The notes beneath the pieces are model-generated. The model saw only the letters and a list, made by a program, of their open reading frames with translations, searched no databases and had not been told where the DNA came from. A stretch of DNA of 64,000 nucleotides from Symbiodinium natans (Eukaryota; Sar; Dinophyceae; Suessiales; Symbiodiniaceae). The translations under genes and the position numbers were made by a program. The stretch spans positions 126,001 through 190,000 of the forward strand of contig CAJNDS010002822.1 of the NCBI GenBank assembly GCA_905221605.1, written 5' to 3'. Positions within the stretch are counted from its first letter, which is position 1. Every line of letters starts with the position of its first letter. Shown one piece after another: positions 19,836 through 31,138 of the stretch.

Positions 19836-20613
19836 GCAGGGCCCAATGGGTTTAGGCAGTTTGGGGATGTTAGGGAGGTTAGTTTTCAGGGCCAGAAAGC
19901 CCAGGCCCACCCCAAACCTTCAACCCGAGTGTGGAGGGTCCTTCTGCTGCTGGGCGCCCGCAAGTTGCACACCCTGAATCCTAGACTTCGACCCTGAGTC
20001 TAAAAGTTGTAAAGCCTTGCAGTTAAACCCCAAACCCAAAACCCCCCCAAAAGCCCAACACAAGAAGCCGTGGGAAGCCCCGAAACCCCTTGCCAGATTA
20101 CCTCTCCGTCCCCCTTATGGTAAAAGGCTTCCCCCCCACCCCACCCCCATGGTACCTCCCCCCCGCACCCAACACGAAAAACAAGGGGGGATAGGCCACG
20201 AAATTCTGATCCTGACCCTCAGCCCTCAGCATCACCCCAAACCACCTCAAACCAACCATGAACCGGTACTGGGGGGTGTGGGGGTGGCAGCCCAAAACCT
20301 AAACCGTGAACCACCTGCGGGGCGGGGGAGCGAGGGGGGGCGGAGGGAGGGAAACCCTTAAACTCTAAACCAGCCACAGATGAGGGGCAGGGTACGTGAA
20401 TGCTGGCGCATATCAGCTCTCCCCAAGACCTTCCTCCCTTTGCACTGTTAGTGTTTAGTGTTCAGGGTTTAGGTTTTGGGGTTTAGGGAGCCTAGAAATC
20501 TGACAAGGACTTCCAGCGGGGCACGCCCCTCGTTGCCCCCGCGCAGCTTCTGCCATTTCCGGGCCCAGATGGCCATTCCCCGGGAAGGCTGTCTTCCCTG
20601 GATGGTCATGACT

Positions 20614-20711
20614 TGGGAAAAACCCCCTCATGCTAACAGTCCTTAACAGGGAGTATAGTACCTCCTATTATAATCCCGATTGAGGAGTGTTGGTATAAGG
20701 GGGAACATCCC
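20614..20711. mobile_element. MITE-1 copy b
   Basis: About 98 bp with ends GGGAAAAACCCCCTCATGCT and (reverse complement of the right end) GGGATGTTCCCCCTTATACC. Internal TATAGTACCTCC/ATAATCCC is shared with the other copies. Confidence 0.75.
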
Positions 20712-21257
20712 CAATCATGATAATGAAACTCATCCGGATAGTCAGAAAAAGCGTATTCATTTTTTTTGAGTAGGGTGTTGTAGGTCTGTTGCCGCACAAC
20801 TTGGATGAAGGTAGTGGACCTAGTGACCTCGTGTATCGACTACGAGTTTTTGTCATGCTGCCACGGCATGGCGAACTGGAAGCTTGAGGGTTCGTTTCTT
20901 GGGGGCGGCGGGGGGGGGGAGGGGGAGGGAGTCTTATTCCCTTATTCCTTGAAGTCCACGGTGTCGGGTTGTGGGTTTGAGGGTTCAGGGTTGAAGGTTC
21001 AGGGTTGAGGACTGAGTCCTTTTGCCCTATTCCCTCGGTCTCGAAGCCTAGAGGCCCGAGCGAAGCATCCCGGGCCCAGACAATCCGCAGAAACTCCCTG
21101 AATGCTCCGTTTAGGGTTTTGTTGAATGTATGCTTGGAGTCAATTTGCTTGGGTTTTGGGTGGCATGGAACTGCAAGCCTGACAAAAGCCGCAGACCCCT
21201 CAAGCCCCTCAACACCCTCAAACCCTACAGCCCTAAAGCCCTATAAGCCCTGTACGC

Positions 21258-21324
21258 CGTAGCCCTAAACCCTAAACCCTAAACCCTAAACCCTAAACCC
21301 TAAACCCTAAACCCTAAACCCTAA
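21258..21324 (-). repeat. (CCCTAAA)n tract
   Basis: Nine perfect CCCTAAA heptamers upstream of island 15. Confidence 0.95.
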
Positions 21325-21365
21325 CATCCTATACTCCCTGCAAGCCCTACCCTTCCATCTTCCAG

Positions 21366-21436
21366 GCGCCGGCGCCTGGCCGAGCTCGCGGCCGGAGGGA
21401 GGAGTGGCATCCAAGACCCCGGGAGGCCAAATTGGG
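21366..21436. other. Exon-like island 15
   Basis: Plus, after a TTCCAG acceptor: RRRLAELAAGGRSGIQDPGR. It passes directly into G-strand repeats. Strand unproven. Confidence 0.3.
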
Positions 21437-21560
21437 GGTTAAGGTTTAGGGTTTAGGGTTTGGGGTTTAGGGTTTAGGGTTTGGGGTTTAGGGTTTAGGG
21501 TTTAGGGGTTAGGGTTTAGGGTTTAGGGTATAGGGTTTCGGGTTTAGGGTTTAGGGTGGT
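21430..21560 (+). repeat. (TTTAGGG)n tract
   Basis: G-strand heptamers with TTTGGGG and TTTCGGG variants. Confidence 0.9.
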
Positions 21561-21677
21561 TTCGGTACTTGCAATTAGGGAGGGCACTGAGGGTTGCTTA
21601 AAGGCTGGTTTCTAATCTTCCCACCCTCATGACCCGGAATCCTGTACGCATTCTTATCTCACGACCAGCGTCGCAAG

Positions 21678-21754
21678 GGGCGTGCCAAGACAGCAGAAGG
21701 AGAAGGAAGACCTCGCTGATGGCATCGCGGTCATTCCGGCACGTCTTTGGCAAG
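21678..21754. other. Exon-like island 16
   Basis: Minus, between CCAAAG and GTCGTGAG: TCRNDRDAISEVFLLLLLSW, a convincing peptide with a hydrophobic run. Plus is Arg/Ser-rich. Minus preferred; product unknown. Confidence 0.35.
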
Positions 21755-22099
21755 ATGAGTTGCACCCTAAACCCTAAACCTACACCCTGAACCCCAAACC
21801 CTAGGCGCTAGGGTTCTGCGAAGCCAAGATAGGGATGCCATCTTAAGCCTCGGGTCATGAGAAGCCCAAGTTCCGACGCCTCGACTCCTCCAAACCAGGG
21901 TTTAGGGTTTAGGATTGCCGTTTTGTACTTAAGACCCTAAATCCTAGCCCGTAGCCCCGAAAACTCCTAAACAAACCCTGAGCACCAAATTCTAAACCCC
22001 AAATTCAGCTCAAACCCCGACCATCTGCAGACCCCTCCATAATCCTAAGAACCCAAAACCCTAAACCCTAAAGGACTACGCCCTGAACCCTAAACCCTT

Positions 22100-23090
22100 T
22101 CCTCTCCGGCCCCTTGGAGAGAGGCAATGATCTCGCCGGCCACGGGCCTCGGGGAGATTTGGGGTTTGTACGGGTTTGTGAGGGTTAGAGCTAGGGCTTA
22201 GGGAGGAAGAGGCTTGGTAAGGTTGAGAGACACATCCAAGAGGTTGCAGCTGTCTCATAGGGGAATCTTATCGTGCAGCATCTAGTTTGTGTTTTCGCTT
22301 CAGGCTCTCATCTTTAATTGAACTCAGGGTTTTGGTGCCTGATTTCGGCTTCATGGTTTGGGAGTTTATGTGTTTGGGTTTAGTGCGAAGATGATGACCA
22401 AAATGATGAGTTTCATGCTGCGTTTTTGTGGGCGGGGGGGAAGAGGCATGCTTTCTGCTGATTGTTCTTTACACATGCAATTGACCCTACGGATCACCTT
22501 GAAACGGGCTGGGGCTCTGTACATTGCTGCAGATGCTCAGGCTATTGCAATACTTCCTTTTGACCTTTGAACCTTCAAACCTAAACTTCAACCCTGAAGG
22601 AGTCGAGAGCCCAAAGCGCCGACAGCCTGTATTGACTTGATATGACCTTCCATACTACCCGGCAATGCCTTGCCGGATCAACATCATCCCTATACACTAT
22701 ACCGAGGTCGTTTGCGAGCTCGGCGCGTTGAAAACGGCGCCGGCCTCCGAATGTCGAAGCCTCAGTAAGACAGGTCCTCAACTCCAAACCTTCAACCCGA
22801 ATTAGGGGCAGAGCAAGCTCTGGAACTTTCCCTAAAGAAATGAGGTATATCGTTGAAGGAACATGTTAGATGAAGAGGGTGGCCGAAGTTTAGGTGGCTC
22901 CTCTGGCCGAAGCCTTAATCGCGAAATCCGCCATGGTGGTCCCCTCCCAGAATGGTAGGGCTCCAATAAGAGCGCGTGTGTGGGCCGAGAGCCCTAAACC
23001 CCCCCCCCCCCCCCAAAAAAAAGCCCCAACGCCCTTAAAACGCTTAACTCCATAATTGCCCCCAAAGCCTAGATGCTCACGTGGAGTTCT
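22100..23090. other. Interval without a supported gene
   Basis: Mixed-composition sequence with short frames on both strands (for example 22358-22570 and 22581-22787) that show no recognisable motif. A poly-C/poly-A run lies near 23000. Confidence 0.5.
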
Positions 23091-23096
23091 ACCCTC

Positions 23097-23309
23097 AACC
23101 CTAAACCCTAAACCCTAAACCCTAAACCCTAAACCCTAAACCCTAAACCCTCAACCCTAAACCCTAAACCCTAAACCCTGAACCCTCAACCCTAAACCCT
23201 ACCCTAAACCCTAAACCCTAAACCCTAAACCCTAAACCCTAAACCCTAAACCCTAAACCCTAAACCCTAAACCCTAAACCCTAAACCCTAAACCCTAAAC
23301 CCTCAGCCC
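23097..23309 (-). repeat. Long (CCCTAAA)n tract
   Basis: About 30 C-strand heptamers with CCCTCAA and CCCTGAA variants, one of the longest in the window. Confidence 0.95.
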
Positions 23310-23319
23310 TTCCTGCGAG

Positions 23320-23398
23320 GCTCGGGCTTCGATTTCCTCCTCGACAGGCTGGTGGAGCATCCAGAGGAGCTGGGAACCCCAGAGTGGAGTTTGTAGGG
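23320..23398. other. Exon-like island 17
   Basis: Plus, between GCGAG and a GTTTGTAGG donor: SGFDFLLDRLVEHPEELGTP. Minus: LLWMLHQPVEEEIEARASQE. Both are highly protein-like, so the strand is undecided. Confidence 0.4.
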
Positions 23399-23720
23399 TT
23401 TGTAGGGTTTGTAGGGTTTAGGGTTTAGGGTTTAGGGTTTAGGGTTGAGGGTTCAGGGTTTAGGGTTGAGGGTTGAGGGTTGAGGGTTTAGGGTTTAGGG
23501 TTTAGGGTTAAGGGTTTAGGGTTTGTAGGCTTTGTGGGGTTTGTGGGGTTTGTAGGGTTTGTAGGGTTTGTAGGGTTTGTAGGGTTTGTAGGGTTTGTAG
23601 GGTTTGTAGGGTTTGTAGGGTTTGTAGGCTTTGTGGGGTTTGTGGGGTTTGTGGGGTTTGTAGGGTTTGTAGGGTTTGTAGGGTTTGTAGGGTTTGTAGG
23701 GTTTGTAGGGGTTGTAGTGT
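23397..23720 (+). repeat. GGGTTTGTA 9-mer array and TTGAGGG variants
   Basis: TTTAGGG/TTGAGGG heptamers give way to about 20 copies of the nonamer GGGTTTGTA. As the unit is 9 bp it translates to an endless Gly-Phe-Val frame (23534-23875), which is a repeat artefact. Confidence 0.95.
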
Positions 23721-23837
23721 TTATTCGAGTTGAGGGCTTGTGGGGTTTAGCGTGGCCTGGGGGTTCTGAAACCCTGAAGCCCCCAAACCCTCTGACGCCA
23801 CATTGTAGATCCGGCCATCCCAGTAGGAGGTTAGGTT

Positions 23838-23990
23838 TAGGGTTTAGGGTTGAGGGTTTAGGGTTGAGGGTTTAGGGTTTAGGGTTTAGGCTTTAGGGTT
23901 TAGGGTCTAGGGTCTAGGGTTTCGGGTTTAGGGTTTAGGTTTAGGGTCTCGGCTTTTAGGCTTTAAGGGTTTATAGGGTTTGGGGTTAGC
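23838..23990 (+). repeat. TTTAGGG/TTGAGGG tract
   Basis: G-strand heptamers with alternating TTGAGGG and GGTCTAG variants. Confidence 0.9.
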
Positions 23991-24038
23991 TCTTCATCTA
24001 CCCATCTGTATACGTGATGTGGCGCGTAGACATCTTAG

Positions 24039-24151
24039 GTGTTGCGTCTTTGGCCCGAGGTGCCTTGCGGATCCTTTGGCCCTCTTCCGCGCCCCGGTGT
24101 GCATGCCGGCACCGCAGGGCGCCCAGGAGCGATTGTGAAGGCTGTCTCGGG
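24039..24151. other. Exon-like island 18
   Basis: Minus, between GAGACAG and a GC donor: PSQSLLGALRCRHAHRGAEE. Plus: VLRLWPEVPCGSFGPLPRPG. Minus preferred; not recognised. Confidence 0.35.
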
Positions 24152-24152
24152 G

Positions 24153-24296
24153 TCCTAAACCCTAAACCCTAAACCCTAAACCCTAAACCCTAAACCCTAA
24201 ACCCTAAACCCTAAACCCTAAACCCTAAACCCTAAACCCTAAACCCTAAACCCTAAACCCCAAACCTTATAAACCCTAAAGCCTAAACCCTAAACC
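24153..24296 (-). repeat. (CCCTAAA)n tract
   Basis: About 17 perfect C-strand heptamers, then decaying copies. Confidence 0.95.
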
Positions 24297-25118
24297 TGGG
24301 ATGTTGTTGGGTATGTTTTCTTGGCGCAGGCTTTTGCGGTGCATTTTGGGGTCTGGGGTCTGGGGATATTCTGGCATTCTAGACAGCGGGTAAAGCCTTG
24401 GTTGACGACGTTGAAGTGGCTCTGACATAACGAACTGTGTCACAAAGGCTGGAAAAAGGTTGGTCTCCAAACTTTAAAGTGCAAGCCCGAGACCATGAAC
24501 CCGGAACCCTAGGGCCTGAGAGCCACCTGTCAAGCCCACCCTAAATCCGAAACCCTAAACCCATGTAACCCCCAACCCTAAACCCCTAACCCCAAACCCC
24601 AAACCCAAAACCCCATAAGCCCCCACCCTCAGCTTCAAAATCCAGGCAGGTACCGGGCCTCTCCACGAGCACCGCCATGTCGCCCTCCGCGAAAACAGCG
24701 CGGAAAGTCTGCAGAACTGTGGGAGGAGTCTTTAGGGCTTTTATAAACCCTAAACCCTCAACCCTCAACCCTAGAGGGGTTCAAGGCTTATAGAGGCTAA
24801 AGGGTTTTTTGTTTTTTTTTTCGTTGAGGGGGGGGGGAGGGTTCAAGCGCCCTGAAGTCCAACCTTTGAGGCCAATCCTGTTACCCTTGCCGGCTCAGGT
24901 CCGCGTGCTGAGTTCCAGCTTGAGGGTGGAAGGGCTTCAGGGGCCTGCGGTTTGGTTTTAGGGTTGAAGGGTTTAGTTGGTTTAGGGCTTTAGGGAGTTT
25001 AGGGAGTACATGGGGATACAAACCCAACCCCAAGCCCGTTTTGAAGTCTGAGACAGTTTGCGGGTTGAAAGCTTCGGGGTGACCCACGCTTGATCAGATT
25101 GTTGCCGTTGCCCCGCAG

Positions 25119-25214
25119 GTGTCCGAAAAGCCTTTGGAACTGTGGCAAATCCATAAAGATGGTTCATGCCTACTCTCCACCTCTTAGGAAACTCCATGTC
25201 GCCCTACAGCTCAG
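25119..25214 (+). CDS. Exon candidate upstream of PPR-like region
   Basis: Between a polypyrimidine/GCAG acceptor and a GTAGGA donor, the plus strand reads CPKSLWNCGKSIKMVHAYSP and continues open to the donor. No family recognised. Confidence 0.4.
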
Positions 25215-25572
25215 GTAGGATTGAACAACGAATGACCTTGCCCGGCCCGCAAACCTCCTCTGCACATGTGCTGCACGTGGCACCATTTTCTCTTGCATAG
25301 CCAGCCACCTGTACAGGTGCATTTGCATGGTGTCTTGCCCATGAATGAGCGGCGGGGGTCGTCCCAGAGACGTCGTCACCGCGAACAAGGCCATTGCCAG
25401 AGCAGGTGGATGGAGACGCGCCCTTTTTCTGCGCATGCCTCAGACACATCGGATGTTTCGTTTCGGGTGTGCGGGTGTTTTCAGCATTTACCAAACATCC
25501 GGCTCCTCTCGTGCACAAGCTATGCTGTCTCCAGGCTAGGCGACTTCCCGGTCGCCCGTTTGGAGCAGGCAG

Positions 25573-25725
25573 GTGTCACAAATTCGGTATGTAATTGCAG
25601 AATTGTACCGCTCTTTTCGAAGATGCCCGAAGGACACAATCAGCTACAATTCGGCCATTGGCGGATGTCGGGTGAACTGGCGTCGAGCAGCCCGTCTGTC
25701 CGGGCCTCATGTTGATGAATGCTGC
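25573..25725 (+). CDS. PPR-like coding piece (part 1)
   Basis: Reads VIAELYRSFRRCPKDTISYN followed by SAIGGCRVNWRRAARL. The D-x-I-S-Y-N-x-A-I core and following W-R-x-A match the pentatricopeptide (PPR) helix pair common in dinoflagellates; PPR proteins usually bind organelle RNA. Frames shift soon after (25719-26004 carries a second weak match, LADSITYSAQ), so exons are interleaved with unspliced intron or the gene is decaying. Confidence 0.5.
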
Positions 25726-26221
25726 ACTCTTTCGCGATGCGGGGTGCTTGCGGGCATCCTTGTGTGCATGCACTGGCATACTCGGTGGCCACACGTAATG
25801 GGGATTTCGACAGCTGTCCACAACATGCAAAACAGCTCCACAAAATCAGGATGTTGCAACTGCTTCCGGGACCAGTCGCAGGGGTGGGGGGGTGGCCGAA
25901 GGCTGCGCGATGCTGTCGCCGAGAGCTTGGCGGACAGCATCACCTACAGTGCCCAATCCTCGGACATCCATGGAGGGGTTTTAGACGAGGGCTTTTGGAC
26001 ATGAGTTCCAACCCTAAACCCCTTTCAACCCTAAACCCTACAAACCCTGAACCCCAATCCGAAGGCAACGATCGCGGCCCTGCCTTCGTGGAGACTTGCC
26101 CTGTCGCTGCTGGCCCAAGCCGCTCAAGGCCAAGTGCCGGCAGAGCAGCTGCTGGGCTGCCGTTCCGGAACTTTAGCCAAGAGATCACCCTACAGATGTG
26201 TATCACATATGCATATACATA

Positions 26222-26391
26222 TGTATATGTGAATATATATATATATATATACATATATGTATATGTAGATATATATATATATATACATATGTATTTTTTC
26301 TATATGTATGCACATATGCATCTATCTATACGGTTCTCGCAAAACGTGCGGATACATACATACATACATACATACATACATACATACATAA
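26222..26391. repeat. AT and CATA microsatellites
   Basis: An (AT)n/ATGT-rich block at 26222-26290 and a (CATA)n array at 26344-26391 lie in the interval between the two PPR-like pieces. The Tyr/Ile-rich frames across them are artefacts. Confidence 0.9.
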
Positions 26392-26471
26392 ATTTCTATA
26401 TACTTATATATAGATGTATGTATGCAGAGAGTGCATGGCATGGCTTCCTTGTTTGGTAAACTTACATCCAA

Positions 26472-26942
26472 TTGCCTCAAAAGCAGCCGAGGCTGACCAG
26501 CGTAGTCAACTCGGCCGCTGCTTTGAGCGCAGGCCTCCGAACTGCTAGCGGCACCTGGTTCGACCATCCGGTCCGCTGGCGCACCACCCTCGCTCTGATG
26601 CGGGCCGCGCATTCCTGGAACGTAGAGCTGGACACCGCCAGCCACAACATCAGGTTGGGGTCCCAAGCGAAAGCTGCGCCTTGGCAGGCCGTTTATTGCT
26701 CCTTCTCCGACATGACTCGGTGCTTGGTGGCCCCCGACAGCATATCCTGCAGCACCGTGTTCCAAACGCTGCCCTGGAAAGTCGCGTCAAACGTCCTCAC
26801 GAAGCAGCTGTCGGCCGGCCTGCGCCCATCGGAGTCGGTGGTGAAAGCCTTGGCTGATGCCACGGAGCCACATCGATTGTGGCAATTCGGGTTGGACTTG
26901 CTGGACAGCCGCTCACAACAGGCTGGGCAGCTTGTGTCGTGA
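26472..26942 (+). CDS. PPR-like C-terminal exon
   Basis: Open to a TGA stop. Contains two degenerate PPR helix pairs: WRTTLALMRAAHSWNVELDT followed by ASHNIRLGSQAKAAPWQAV, and LVAPDSISCSTVFQTLPWKV. It then ends with HRLWQFGLDLLDSRSQQAGQ. The spacing of about 35 residues between W-x-x-x-L and the next helix fits PPR. With the piece at 25573 it probably forms one gene split by the microsatellite-rich interval. RNA-binding role is inferred from the family. Confidence 0.55.
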   Translation: MPQKQPRLTSVVNSAAALSAGLRTASGTWFDHPVRWRTTLALMRAAHSWNVELDTASHNIRLGSQAKAAPWQAVYCSFSDMTRCLVAPDSISCSTVFQTLPWKVASNVLTKQLSAGLRPSESVVKALADATEPHRLWQFGLDLLDSRSQQAGQLVS

Positions 26943-27771
26943 CTGGAGGGGTAGACATCTCATAAGTAAGAGTCTATAGGTTTTGGGAATCAACCTCCGA
27001 CTGAATCTTCCGGCAGGACATCGGCCCATCAATCAAACCATGGGCTTCTTACTTACTCATTGCAACCGACGTACATGCGACGATGCTGGATCACGATTAG
27101 GCGGCTGCTTGGACCACAAGCGGGCAAGAGGCGCACGTCATCCCTCAATGCGACGCGGCGCAACGCGGCAACTGTTGGTGGGCACAGTGTGGCACAGCAA
27201 CCGATGCCGCACAGAGTGCATTCTTTTCGCCCCGGCTCCGAAGGCCACTTTCGCCCACACCCGCCGTGCAATGTGCGACAGCTGGCAAGGTTCTCACGAT
27301 GCGACATTCAAAACTATACAGGATCTCCGCACGGCAGTTGGGACGCCGAACGTAGTAGTTGATGTATTGATGTGGATGCGTCTGCAGCAGGCGGAGGTCT
27401 GCAACTCAACAAGGACAGGATCTTGCTGTCGCGCGGCGATGTCTTGATGATGTCCGTCGCCTTTCTGAACGTTTTGGGGCTGCCATGCTTGTGCCACGTA
27501 CATGACTGTATCAGGTATCAGTGGGAGTGGGCCTGCCGAACGGCACATCTTGACAAGCTTGAATAGCAGTTCATCACAGTCTTTCATAGCCCTTGTGGCT
27601 GCAGGGTATTTTTCCTGGCGCATGGTCCGGCAATGTCCGCACCAGAAGAAACGACGCCCACGGGTCTTGAGTGTTGGCGCCTCGTGGACAAGATCCCCGT
27701 TGGCACCAGCCCTGCAGTGACGATCCTGCTCTGTGCTTTGCAATTGGGCCATCTCCGCTGAACTGACAGGC
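26943..27771. other. Interval with unassigned frames
   Basis: Long frames exist on both strands (26983-27447 plus, 27294-27752 minus), but neither shows a known motif. I cannot support a gene. Confidence 0.4.
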
Positions 27772-27943
27772 GTCGGTTGAAGCCGAGAGTTGTGCCCACC
27801 TGGACTCGTGGGTTGAACTTCAGGACTCCTTGCGTGAGCTGGCGGCGCAATTTGGAAGTCTCCTGTGTTGCCCTTTGCGCCTTCTTTACGACGCTTCTGC
27901 TGAAGCAGCGGGTCGCATCAAAAACGCTCGAGATGTCAAGGTC
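27772..27943 (+). CDS. Exon-like block, unknown product
   Basis: The plus strand reads VEAESCAHLDSWVELQDSLR then ELAAQFGSLLCCPLRLLYDA and AGRIKNARDVK, a helical, well-mixed peptide after a GACAG acceptor. No family recognised. Confidence 0.4.
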
Positions 27944-28626
27944 GCAACCGATTCCGCCACTTCCGTAACTATCTCCCGGTGGCCCGGCGTGGGGTTTGTT
28001 TTTCTTGTGCTAGCTGCCCGCTCGCCCACGAGGGCAGCACGCGCTTTGAATACTGCCCCTGGCCATCACTGCTGCCCAAAGGCAGAAAAGCCTGGAACAT
28101 GAGAAGACATGGGCCCAAAGACTAACGATGTAGTCATCGTCGCGGAGTGCTTGCCGACCTGCATGGTCGGCGGAAGGCTCTGAGTAAGCCCTTGAAAGCC
28201 AGGGCCTCGAGCAAGCCCGTGAAAGCCATGACGCACGCAAAGGCGACGCCGCTACTAGATTGATTACTCGCGTCGGTATGGCCCGGAATCCGGCACATGG
28301 GACCGCGGGCAACAAGCCCATGCATGAGAGGGGTTTCAAAAACTGAATCCGCCAAAAGTTTGGGAGCAAAATGGCAAAATGGAGCAGCTCGACGCGAAGC
28401 TGCAAACGTGCAGCTCGCGTTGGACTTGTCATGACTTGTTGTGCAGTTGCGAGAAGTTGCCGTCACATGTAGGCGTAAGGAGAAGCAGCAGCCAAGAAAC
28501 TGCGCAAGCTGTCACGGACAGGCGGGCAAGGCGCGTCGCAATAATCACCAGTCATCCCGCACAGATTGTGCAAAGGCCCAGGACGGGGCCACAGCCCAAC
28601 GAACGCATCCCACAAGCTGGATGAAG

Positions 28627-28700
28627 GGTTTAGGGTTTAGGGTTTAGGGTTTAGGGTTTAGGGTTTTAGGGTTTAGGGTTTAGGGTTTAGGGTTAGGGTT
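28627..28700 (+). repeat. (TTTAGGG)n tract, last before a 10-kb gap
   Basis: Ten heptamers. No further tract occurs until about 38795. Confidence 0.95.
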
Positions 28701-28901
28701 TGCAAGCATGCGCACAGCATGACCGGCAACCATCAAACGATAATCAACAAGATAGTGTCTTTGCAGACCAAAACAAGAACCGCAATGCCACTCCTGAAGC
28801 AATAGAAAAATAGCTGAGCTCGCGCTTGAAAACGCAACCCGCAGCTCTCACACAAGAGATGACATTGACGCAGCACGCCTGGCATCCACCAAGTCAGATG
28901 T

Positions 28902-29002
28902 GGGGGCTTACGATATTAGGGGTACCTGATTGGGATCCTGATTTTAAGGGAAGCCTACCATGTGGTGGACTATGTTAGGGTCCCGTGTTCTCGTAAACCC
29001 CC
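28902..29002. mobile_element. MITE-2 copy a
   Basis: About 100 bp. Left end TGGGGGCTTACGATATTAGG; the reverse complement of the right end reads TGGGGGTTTACGAGAACACG. Internal GGGTACCTGATTGGGATCCT is shared with 49371. Confidence 0.65.
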
Positions 29003-29758
29003 ATGTGTTCGCAATACGCAACATGCACATGGCATGTCTAACATCCACCAAATCGGACCCGCAACAATTTTACAACATACATACCGTGCAGCAAGTCGTA
29101 AATCCACCAGCCTGAATGCGCAACCGAAAGACTGCGAACAGTTGCAACTGGAAAAGTGTACACACGTTTGAATAAAGCGTTAACTTAACGAAGGAAGAAC
29201 TTATTGCTTGAGGCAAAAGAAACAAGCACTGACACAAATTCCACACCTCGCGCAAAAAGAATAAAGCACGCAGCTAGTATATGACCGCAGTTGCACCCGC
29301 AATTTGAGTCCCCACTACAACCCGCTGTAGCAACCGCTATGTCGACACGTCGAGACGCCTCCCGAAGTCATGCACGGGCGCCGGCACGCAGCAAGTGATG
29401 ACGTGAGCTCCTCGCAGCGGGCCGACTTGTGAAACGCGCCGAACGAATGTTTGAAAGTTTATCCAGGGACCAGAGACACCTTAGAGAGGATCAGCCAGAG
29501 CGTCAGCGGAAGACGTGCGCCCAGCCATCACGGGAGCAACACAAATCAACGGGCTGGTCTTCAAAGTCGCGCTTTGAATCAGCCTCTACAGGCACGCCCA
29601 CCAGCGGCGCAAGGCTCTGCGATCTCACGAGGTCGCAGACCGCGAGGTGCTGTGGGCTGGCATATGGCAGCTTGGGGCTCCCATCCCTCCTGCGATAATT
29701 TCGACCGAACACCCGACAGACAACGCCCACCTCATCCAGCCTCATCATCTGTATCTGC
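29003..29758. other. Interval without a supported gene
   Basis: Several short frames, no motif and no heptamers. Confidence 0.5.
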
Positions 29759-29880
29759 TGCTGCCGCCTCCGTCCTCGTCCTCATCCTCGTCCTCGTCCT
29801 GGTCGTCGCCGCCGCCGCCGCCGCCGTCGTCGTCGTCGTGGTGGTCGTGGTGGTCGTGGCCGTCGTGGTCGTCGTGGTGG
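29759..29880 (+). repeat. CTC/GTC/GTG trinucleotide array
   Basis: TCCTCG, GCCGCC, GTCGTC and GTGGTC triplets in succession produce the poly-Ser, poly-Pro and poly-Val frames at 29451-29919. Treated as a microsatellite. Confidence 0.85.
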
Positions 29881-29989
29881 CATAATCTTAGGTTTAAAAA
29901 GTGTGTCTTGGAAAGTTGAAGTAGAGTCAGGGTTCAGAAGCGGCACCCGTAAACCTGAGAACGTCAGGCCAAAAACCGGGGACCGGACG

Positions 29990-30415
29990 TCAGCGGTAGG
30001 CGGCTGGCGAGGGGAGGGGCGACCTCCCAGCGCTCGTCGGCCAGGACCTCGCTGAGATCCGGCGTCAGGCCACCAACGTTGGCTGTACCTGCAATCGGGA
30101 GAGAGAGGAGGCTGGCTTCAAACGCCCGGGCTGCGAGGAGCGCAGGCCTACCCACGCAGAAGTGGCACTGGCGCGAAGTGCTGGGGGGACCTCACGTGCC
30201 CGGCAACGGTCGAGGAGGCGGAGGAACTGTGCTGCTCCCTCGCTCCAGCGTCCGTGAGGAGCTCTGGGTAGGTCCGCTCCTTTGCTCGGCGAGGGCTGCT
30301 CCTTGTGTGTGTCGTTGGTGGTGGCGTGGCTGGCCCGCCGAGTCCAGAGGCGAGACGAGGGTAGTGTCGACTGCAAGCATTGCCTGTTTTCCACGAGCTC
30401 GGGTTCATAGCCAAT
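29990..30415 (-). pseudogene. Non-LTR retrotransposon 3' fragment (copy 3)
   Basis: The minus strand includes AAQFLRLLDRCRAREVPPAL followed by RASATSAWVGLRSSQPG. It parallels AARFLRLLARHRADGVPAAL/AAWVARWAGFL of the larger copy at 33231-35185. The VGGLTPDLSEVLADERW tail at 29996-30090 also matches. Split over frames, hence a dead C-terminal remnant. Confidence 0.7.
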
Positions 30416-30464
30416 GGTATCCGTGTTCACGCTCTTGTGATCTGCGCCTGCAGTCCCACGCAGC

Positions 30465-30746
30465 ATGGCACTTGCATCCGCGATGCATATCTTGGCATCT
30501 TCTTCGGATTCCGAAATCCGTGATGCACTGTCACGCTTGCCACAGGACCAGTTTGACAAGTTGCACCGCATAGTACTGGGGATGCAACCCCCGCAAAGCA
30601 CAGTGATGGTGGCGCCGGCGCCGCATTTCTCTGTGCCGCACGGCATGGGCTCGCAGTTCTGCGCGTGTCCGTGCCCAGGTTGGCTGCCCGCACCGCCGCA
30701 GCAATGTGCACCGCAGCCACAAACGGCTCCCAGAGCCCGCTACTGA
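30465..30746 (+). CDS. Small ORF, unknown (possible ORF1 start)
   Basis: ATG-initiated, beginning MALASAMHILASSSDSEIRD then ALSRLPQDQFDKLHRIVLGM, and becoming Pro/Cys-rich. The N-terminus is convincing as protein but not recognised. It could be the start of a retrotransposon ORF1. Confidence 0.35.
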   Translation: MALASAMHILASSSDSEIRDALSRLPQDQFDKLHRIVLGMQPPQSTVMVAPAPHFSVPHGMGSQFCACPCPGWLPAPPQQCAPQPQTAPRARY

Positions 30747-31138
30747 AGGCTTCACCTGCAGCACAGCCCAGCACAGTCAATGCAACACAGCGCACAGATC
30801 AGTTGGGATCTTGCCAGGCATCTACAAGGTCTCAGTCCGCGCACCACAACCAGCAGCGCAGCGACAACTGGTACTCGCAATCCTGGAGTTCCTCATGGGC
30901 CGATGGGTGGAAGCACAGCAATGATGGGTACGATCACTACGGCTCCGACTCGTGGAATGCAACGTGTGACTGCCCACACCCCCCACCAGGGGATTGGACG
31001 GCAAGTAGTGAGTGAGTGAGACCTGCAAGCCGATAGGCAGCCCCTCTGGGGCGCAGGCAAACATTCAACACAGCAAGTGACATTGTAACACTCGCTTGTC
31101 AAAGCTACAACAACTACTTGACGTCATGAGCTCGGACA

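Noticed and set aside
23534-23875. Plus frame of repeating Gly-Phe-Val
   Set aside because: Pure translation of the GGGTTTGTA nonamer array, a non-coding telomere-type repeat.
260-24151. Firm strand calls for islands from repeat orientation
   Set aside because: C-tract/island/G-tract is identical on both strands, and most islands are open in several frames, so orientation gives no direction.
26198-26459. Tyr/Ile-rich frames
   Set aside because: Translation of AT and CATA microsatellites.
29451-29919. Frames ending in poly-Val or poly-Ser/Pro
   Set aside because: Produced by a trinucleotide microsatellite; no protein-like sequence elsewhere in the frames.
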